From assembly GCA_963712055.1 (NCBI GenBank), contig CAVQGN010000002.1:1-64000 (forward strand): a stretch of 64,000 nt of DNA. The letters run 5' to 3'. The DNA comes from JAHBVL01 sp963712055. GTDB lineage: Bacteria > Chloroflexota > Chloroflexia > Thermomicrobiales > UBA6265. Positions within the stretch are counted from its first letter, which is position 1. Each line of letters begins with the position of its first letter. Below the pieces are notes generated by a model. That model did no database searches, was not told the DNA's origin, and saw only the letters and a program-made list of their open reading frames with translations. Below, in pieces: positions 60,313-64,000 of the stretch. A program made the translations under genes and the position numbers.

Positions 60313-60869
60313 TTGATACCGGCGGAGTCCGCAAAGGACTGACACTCGAGATCGACGGCAAACTCGTCAAAGTGATCGAGTTTTCCCATAACAAGCAGGG
60401 ACGCGGTTCGGCGCAATTGCGCATGACCCTTCGCGATCTTCGTTCTGGTGCGACGACCCAGCACACCGTGCAGGCTGGAGCTCGATTTCAGACAGCTCGC
60501 CTTGAACGGCAGCATGTCCAGTTTCTCTATACCGAAGGGGGGTTTTTCCATTTCATGGATACCGATACCTTCGATCAGTTTCTGCTGGATGAAAGCCATG
60601 TCGGTGAAACGGCCAAGTTCATGAAGGAAAACGACGTTGTCGATCTTCTCACCTATGAAGGCGAACCAATCGACATTGAATTGCCAACGGCGGTTGCCCT
60701 CGAAGTCGTCCAGACTGATCCAGGACTCAAGGGCGACACGGCTTCGGGCGGCACGAAACCAGCCACGATGGAAACCGGACTGACGGTGAATGTCCCGCTC
60801 TTCATCAACATCGGGGATGTCCTTCGCGTTGACACCAGGACCGGGGAGTATATTGAGCGTGTCGGATAA
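60309..60869 (+). CDS. efp: elongation factor P
   Basis: Relieves ribosome stalling at polyproline. It has 186 residues with three beta-barrel domains (KOW-like, OB, C-terminal). The tip of domain I reads NKQGRGSAQLR: residue 32 is Arg where the common lysine-modified type has Lys in a PGKG loop. Arg at 32 is the site that EarP rhamnosylates in some bacteria, but no earP or rmlABCD genes are here, and KxxGRG variants also exist unmodified. The rest, FFHFMDTDTFDQFLLDE and ALEVVQTDPGLKGDTASGGTKPA (quoted partly), is typical. Confidence 0.95.
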   Translation: MIDTGGVRKGLTLEIDGKLVKVIEFSHNKQGRGSAQLRMTLRDLRSGATTQHTVQAGARFQTARLERQHVQFLYTEGGFFHFMDTDTFDQFLLDESHVGETAKFMKENDVVDLLTYEGEPIDIELPTAVALEVVQTDPGLKGDTASGGTKPATMETGLTVNVPLFINIGDVLRVDTRTGEYIERVG

Positions 60870-60900
60870 GAGGGATCGAGAATCAGGGGAGCCCGCGCTG

Positions 60901-61368
60901 ATGGAGAATTCACCGAGCCTGAACGAGATCGCTGATTTCGTGCAGCGAACTGCTGAGCAAATGCGGAAGTTCGGTCTGACAGCCGTTGATGTGGACCACG
61001 CTGGCACACGTATCAAGGTCAGAATTGCCTCGGCCCAGGCGCCCGTACCGAAAAACGTGACGACGGCACCCGCCGCTCCGTCTGATATCGATGTTCCCGA
61101 CGAGACGCTCTCTCCGGCTTCAACTCACGATATTGCTGCCCCGATGATCGGCACGTTCTTCACGGCCGGCGCTCCCGATGAACCACCATACGTCGAGATT
61201 GGCGATACCGTCACCGCTGGGCAAACGATCGGAATCATCGAAGCCATGAAGATCATGAATGAAATCGCCGCCGATCGCTCCGGGACCGTGGTTGACATCT
61301 TCGTGAAGAACGCCCAGGCAGTCGAATACGGACAGCGTCTGATGCGGATCGAACCGATCGACGAATAG
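60901..61368 (+). CDS. accB: biotin carboxyl carrier protein of acetyl-CoA carboxylase
   Basis: The protein has 155 residues from the ATG at 60901 (GGGGAG ribosome site); a GTG at 60859 inside the end of efp, also with GGGGAG, would add 14 residues. N-terminal helix LNEIADFVQRTAEQMRKFGL, an Ala/Pro-rich linker (APVPKNVTTAPAAPS), and the biotinyl domain with the biotin lysine at 117 in IIEAMKIMNE. accC is not next to it, unlike the usual accB-accC order; xseA follows by three bases instead. Confidence 0.93.
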   Translation: MENSPSLNEIADFVQRTAEQMRKFGLTAVDVDHAGTRIKVRIASAQAPVPKNVTTAPAAPSDIDVPDETLSPASTHDIAAPMIGTFFTAGAPDEPPYVEIGDTVTAGQTIGIIEAMKIMNEIAADRSGTVVDIFVKNAQAVEYGQRLMRIEPIDE

Positions 61369-61371
61369 CCG

Positions 61372-62646
61372 GTGCGCGGATCCCCCTACTCCGTCACCGA
61401 CATCACGACGTACATCGAGAACGTTTTCGCGTCCGATGACATCCTGACTGACGTCTGGATCGATGGGGAGGTGCTGGAATCCTATCAGTCTCGCGCCGGT
61501 CACGTCTATTTCACTCTTGGCGATGGCGGGGCGAAACTGAAAAGTGTTCTCTTCCGAGCCAATGCGCTCCGCCAGCTGACCCTCCCTCGTATCGGCGACT
61601 CCTGTTCTTTCCATGGTTCGATTTCGGTATATCCCCGCGAAGGCACATATCAGTATTATGTCGATTTCGTTCGGCCGGCCGGGATCGGGCTCGCCGCCCT
61701 TGAGTTTCAGCTGCTCCGCCAGCGGCTCGAATCCGAAGGCTTGTTCGATCCTTCCCGGAAACGAACTCTTCCCGAATGGCCCAGAACCATAGGCGTCGTG
61801 ACCTCGACCGATGGAGCCGTGCTGCAAGACATCCGCAATGTTCTTCAGCGACGAAATCCATTTGCCCGAGTTCTGGTGGCCGCTGCCTTCGTCCAGGGAG
61901 ACCGGGCTCCGGATTCACTGCTGGCCGCGCTCTCGCTCCTGATCCAGTCGAGTGCTCCGGACGTGATAATTCTTGCCCGCGGGGGTGGTTCTGCGTCTGA
62001 TCTATCGGCGTTCAATGACGAGCAACTGGTAAGAGCGGTTTTTTCGTCGCCGATACCGGTTGTCAGCGCGGTTGGTCATGAAACGGATTGGTCGCTAGTG
62101 GATGAGGCTGCGGATCTACGCGCGCCCACGCCTTCAGCCGCCGCCGAACTCACGTCGCCTGACGTTCGCGGTTTGCTGGCGCTCATGCGCCGGGATCTGG
62201 CTGACGGCCAGCTCGGTGCTCTCCGAGCGATTCAGTCTGAGCTGCTTTCGGTTTCGCGCCAACGCGATCGAATCGAGTTGGAGTTGACCGCCACGCTGGC
62301 CGAAGGTGCGGAAAAACTGGGAGAACAGAATCGAAGAATTACTCGCGTTGCGGGACGTGTGCTGCATTCAAGGCAAGAACAGATTCATCATTTACGCCTC
62401 CAATTGCACGCCCGAGGTCAGCACGTCAAGGAGTCTCGCGAACGGTCCCTCGCTGTTCTCGATTCAGTCCTGAAGGCTCTTGACCCTATGAACGTGTTGC
62501 GCCGGGGATATGCGGCGGTCTACGATGTAGCGTCAGGTTCCCTGGTATCGAGTGTGGACCAGACCGCCCCCGGAGAAACGCTGGCAATCGAATTCCATGA
62601 TGGTTCGATCGAATCACGTGTGGAGCACGTTCAACCGAAGACATAG
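61372..62646 (+). CDS. xseA: exodeoxyribonuclease VII large subunit
   Basis: Single-strand exonuclease of 424 residues, with a GTG start. The N-terminal OB fold (YSVTDITTYIENVF, LGDGGAKLKSVLFRANA), then the catalytic domain PRTIGVVTSTDGAVLQDI, LARGGGSASDLSAFNDEQLV, VSAVGHETDWSLVDEAADLR and the PTPSAAAELTSPD motif, ending with a coiled-coil tail and LRRGYAAVYD. It forms a complex with XseB, whose gene follows by 11 bases. Confidence 0.96.
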   Translation: MRGSPYSVTDITTYIENVFASDDILTDVWIDGEVLESYQSRAGHVYFTLGDGGAKLKSVLFRANALRQLTLPRIGDSCSFHGSISVYPREGTYQYYVDFVRPAGIGLAALEFQLLRQRLESEGLFDPSRKRTLPEWPRTIGVVTSTDGAVLQDIRNVLQRRNPFARVLVAAAFVQGDRAPDSLLAALSLLIQSSAPDVIILARGGGSASDLSAFNDEQLVRAVFSSPIPVVSAVGHETDWSLVDEAADLRAPTPSAAAELTSPDVRGLLALMRRDLADGQLGALRAIQSELLSVSRQRDRIELELTATLAEGAEKLGEQNRRITRVAGRVLHSRQEQIHHLRLQLHARGQHVKESRERSLAVLDSVLKALDPMNVLRRGYAAVYDVASGSLVSSVDQTAPGETLAIEFHDGSIESRVEHVQPKT

Positions 62647-62657
62647 GGAATTGCACC

Positions 62658-62942
62658 GTGGTCGAGAGTAAGCACACGCTGCCAACCGCCGAAGAACTGG
62701 CCACCTGGGAAGCCCTTGCGCTCACCGGGAACTTTGAAGAATCGATGCGAGCACTCGACCGGATCGTGGCTCTTCTCGATGATGGCGGCTTACCACTTGA
62801 GACCTCGGTTCGGTGTTTCGAAGTGGGAGCTCAGCTTTCGAACCGGTGCACGGTTCTGCTCGAACAAGCCCAGTTGAGGATTTCGACCATTGCCGAAGAT
62901 GGCCTCTTGGTAGGGTCAGAGGTCGCCGATGACGTCGTCTGA
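62658..62942 (+). CDS. xseB: exodeoxyribonuclease VII small subunit
   Basis: The protein has 94 residues, with a GTG start. The helical core NFEESMRALDRIVALLDDGG followed by LPLETSVRCFEVGAQLSNRC matches XseB (FExxLxxLExIVxxLExGxLxLExSLxxFExGxxL). It is preceded by a 25-residue N-extension. Its end overlaps the next gene by 14 bases. Confidence 0.95.
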   Translation: MVESKHTLPTAEELATWEALALTGNFEESMRALDRIVALLDDGGLPLETSVRCFEVGAQLSNRCTVLLEQAQLRISTIAEDGLLVGSEVADDVV

Positions 62943-63987
62943 ACGACCAGATCCAACCGAGTTCTCGGATGTGCTTCCCATCGGAAAGCTCTCCACCGAT
63001 GTCCTGCGTTCGATGCTGGATACCGTGTCGATTTCAGACGACGCCGTGCTCGTCGGTCCTGGCATCGGTCGTGACGCAGCCGTTATCGATCTAGGTGACC
63101 TCCTGCTGGTGCTCAAGACTGATCCGATCACCTTCGTGACCGATCAGGCCGCGCACTATTTGGTCAATGTCAACAGCAATGATCTCGCCTGCCTCGGAGT
63201 TGATCCGCGCTGGATGCTGGTTTCCGCCATGTTTCCGGCCGATACGACCACGATCGCGCACGTCTCGACGGTGTTCGCCGATCTCGAACATGCCTGCGCC
63301 GCGAATGGGATTGCTCTGGTCGGTGGGCATACCGAGGTTACTGCAGCTGTCTGTCAGCCGGTTTTGACGGGATTGCTGGCTGGGGTCGCGACTCCGTCCA
63401 CGCTGCTGATGCCAGGCAATGCATCACCTGGCGATCGGATAATCGTTGCTGGTCCCATCGCTACTGAAGGGACGACCATCCTTGCCCGTTCGTTCCGTGC
63501 AGAACTCGTCCCGGTCTTTGGCGCGGAGATGGTTGATCGAGCCGCGTCCTTTCTGACTGATCCTGGTATTTCCATCGGGAAGGCAGCTAAAACGCTGCGA
63601 GCGGCTTCAACGGTCACGGCAATGCATGATCCAACGGAGGGCGGGCTGGTAACCGGTATTCGCGAACTCGCCGAAGCCTCCAATTGTGGCGCCGTCATCA
63701 GCCGAGATTTGGTCCCGATTCATCCGGAAACTGCCGCTTTTGCCTCCTATTTCGGCATCGATCCGCTCGGCTTAATCGCCTCGGGCAGCCTGCTGGCGGC
63801 AGTAGCCCCCGATGCGGTTGCAACGGCTCTGGAGGCATTGAGTCAAGTCGGGATTGATGCATCTGTCATCGGCAAGCTTACCTCTCCCGAACGAGGTTTC
63901 AATCTCTCCGCGAAGGGGGCACCGGCCGAGTTTCCGGCATTTGAAGTCGACGAGTTAGCCCGACTGTTTGCGATTCGCCAGGGTTGA
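62929..63987 (+). CDS. AIR synthase-related / HypE-like protein
   Basis: The protein has 352 residues with the PurM/HypE two-domain plan. It begins LPIGKLSTDVLRSMLDTV, then VGPGIGRDAAVIDLGD, VNVNSNDLACLGVDPRWML (the metal/ATP-binding region), LVGGHTEVT, and the C-terminal MHDPTEGGLVTGIRELAEAS with PLGLIASGSLLAAV. True HypE ends in a cysteine; here the C-terminus is FAIRQG, so it is not a carbamoyl-accepting HypE. No hydrogenase maturation genes are around. It overlaps the xseB end and is the last complete gene of the window, its function open. Confidence 0.88.
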   Translation: MTSSERPDPTEFSDVLPIGKLSTDVLRSMLDTVSISDDAVLVGPGIGRDAAVIDLGDLLLVLKTDPITFVTDQAAHYLVNVNSNDLACLGVDPRWMLVSAMFPADTTTIAHVSTVFADLEHACAANGIALVGGHTEVTAAVCQPVLTGLLAGVATPSTLLMPGNASPGDRIIVAGPIATEGTTILARSFRAELVPVFGAEMVDRAASFLTDPGISIGKAAKTLRAASTVTAMHDPTEGGLVTGIRELAEASNCGAVISRDLVPIHPETAAFASYFGIDPLGLIASGSLLAAVAPDAVATALEALSQVGIDASVIGKLTSPERGFNLSAKGAPAEFPAFEVDELARLFAIRQG

Positions 63988-64000
63988 CAGAGAGGACGTA

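Noticed and set aside
62929..63987. Functional HypE
   Set aside because: The C-terminal cysteine needed by HypE is missing and no other hyp gene is present, so only the general family name is given.
1..64000. CRISPR array, insertion sequence, prophage or attachment site
   Set aside because: No regularly spaced repeats, transposase, integrase or terminal inverted repeats were seen; the two tRNA genes show no duplicated 3' end nearby.

Overview
The window looks like a chromosomal, mostly housekeeping stretch of a GC-rich bacterium of the phylum Chloroflexota, probably near the Thermomicrobia. Several things point that way: a very large DUF2298 ('Chlor_Arch_YYY') membrane protein, many GTG/TTG starts, dense 4-base (ATGA/GTGA) gene overlaps, a FemX-type peptidoglycan transferase next to murE, and a cluster of proteins resembling ones I associate with that phylum. 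I see no CRISPR array, insertion sequence, prophage, integrase or rRNA operon.

Layout. 1-8.5 kb: end of a YhcH-family gene, a heterodimeric ABC exporter with one degenerate ATP site, a Tat-signal small protein, a DUF2252 kinase-like protein, a two-TM potassium channel and a dienelactone-hydrolase-like enzyme. 8.7-8.9 kb: tRNA-Gly(TCC) and tRNA-Pro(TGG) with a shared terminator. 9-16.8 kb: DUF2298 protein, fmt, two small hypothetical proteins, tyrA, an anchored SH3 protein and an ornithine cyclodeaminase-family enzyme. 16.8-21.7 kb, minus strand: NuoF/NuoE diaphorase pair, a zinc-ribbon protein, DUF151 nuclease-family protein, lepB, tatA. 21.8-27.3 kb, plus strand: a 44-residue ORF and a 566-residue protein of unknown function, HEAT-repeat protein, femX and murE. 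27.3-34 kb, minus strand: aspS, mazG, lepA, murJ. 34-38.5 kb: rpsT, holA, a 6S RNA just upstream of holA, fabF, and sigA with a structured leader. 38.5-41.6 kb: yebC, ruvC, tlyA, larB and a relic of a sugar ABC permease. 41.6-44.5 kb, minus strand: meaB, the B12-binding subunit of methylmalonyl-CoA mutase, a frameshifted 3-hydroxyacyl-CoA dehydrogenase and pth. 44.6-49.3 kb: TatA/B-like protein with a histone-H1-like tail, tgt, acpS, nnrD and a frameshifted alr. 49.3-54.4 kb, minus strand: a HTH regulator with a candidate operator, a membrane protein, and a tightly overlapped operon of spermidine synthase-like protein, pgeF, yggS and a YycJ-type hydrolase. 55.1-64 kb, plus strand: a degenerate Nudix protein, then the operon uvrB, secreted protein, aroQ, pepP, efp, accB, xseA, xseB, HypE-like protein.

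Themes. Cell-envelope synthesis is prominent (murE, femX, murJ, alr, tyrosine/shikimate enzymes, acpS/fabF/accB for lipids). A second theme is translation and tRNA maturation (fmt, aspS, pth, tgt, lepA, efp, rpsT, tlyA). A third is DNA repair (uvrB, xseAB, ruvC, holA). The least ordinary items are the 6S RNA placed directly before holA, the NuoF whose N-terminal ferredoxin-like domain has lost all its cysteines, the unknown 44/566-residue pair ahead of femX-murE, the Shine-Dalgarno hairpin before sigA, and two apparent frameshifts (alr, hbd) that may be real or assembly errors. I did not find a convincing wholly new multi-gene system. The 22-24.7 kb cluster is the best candidate for unknown biology.
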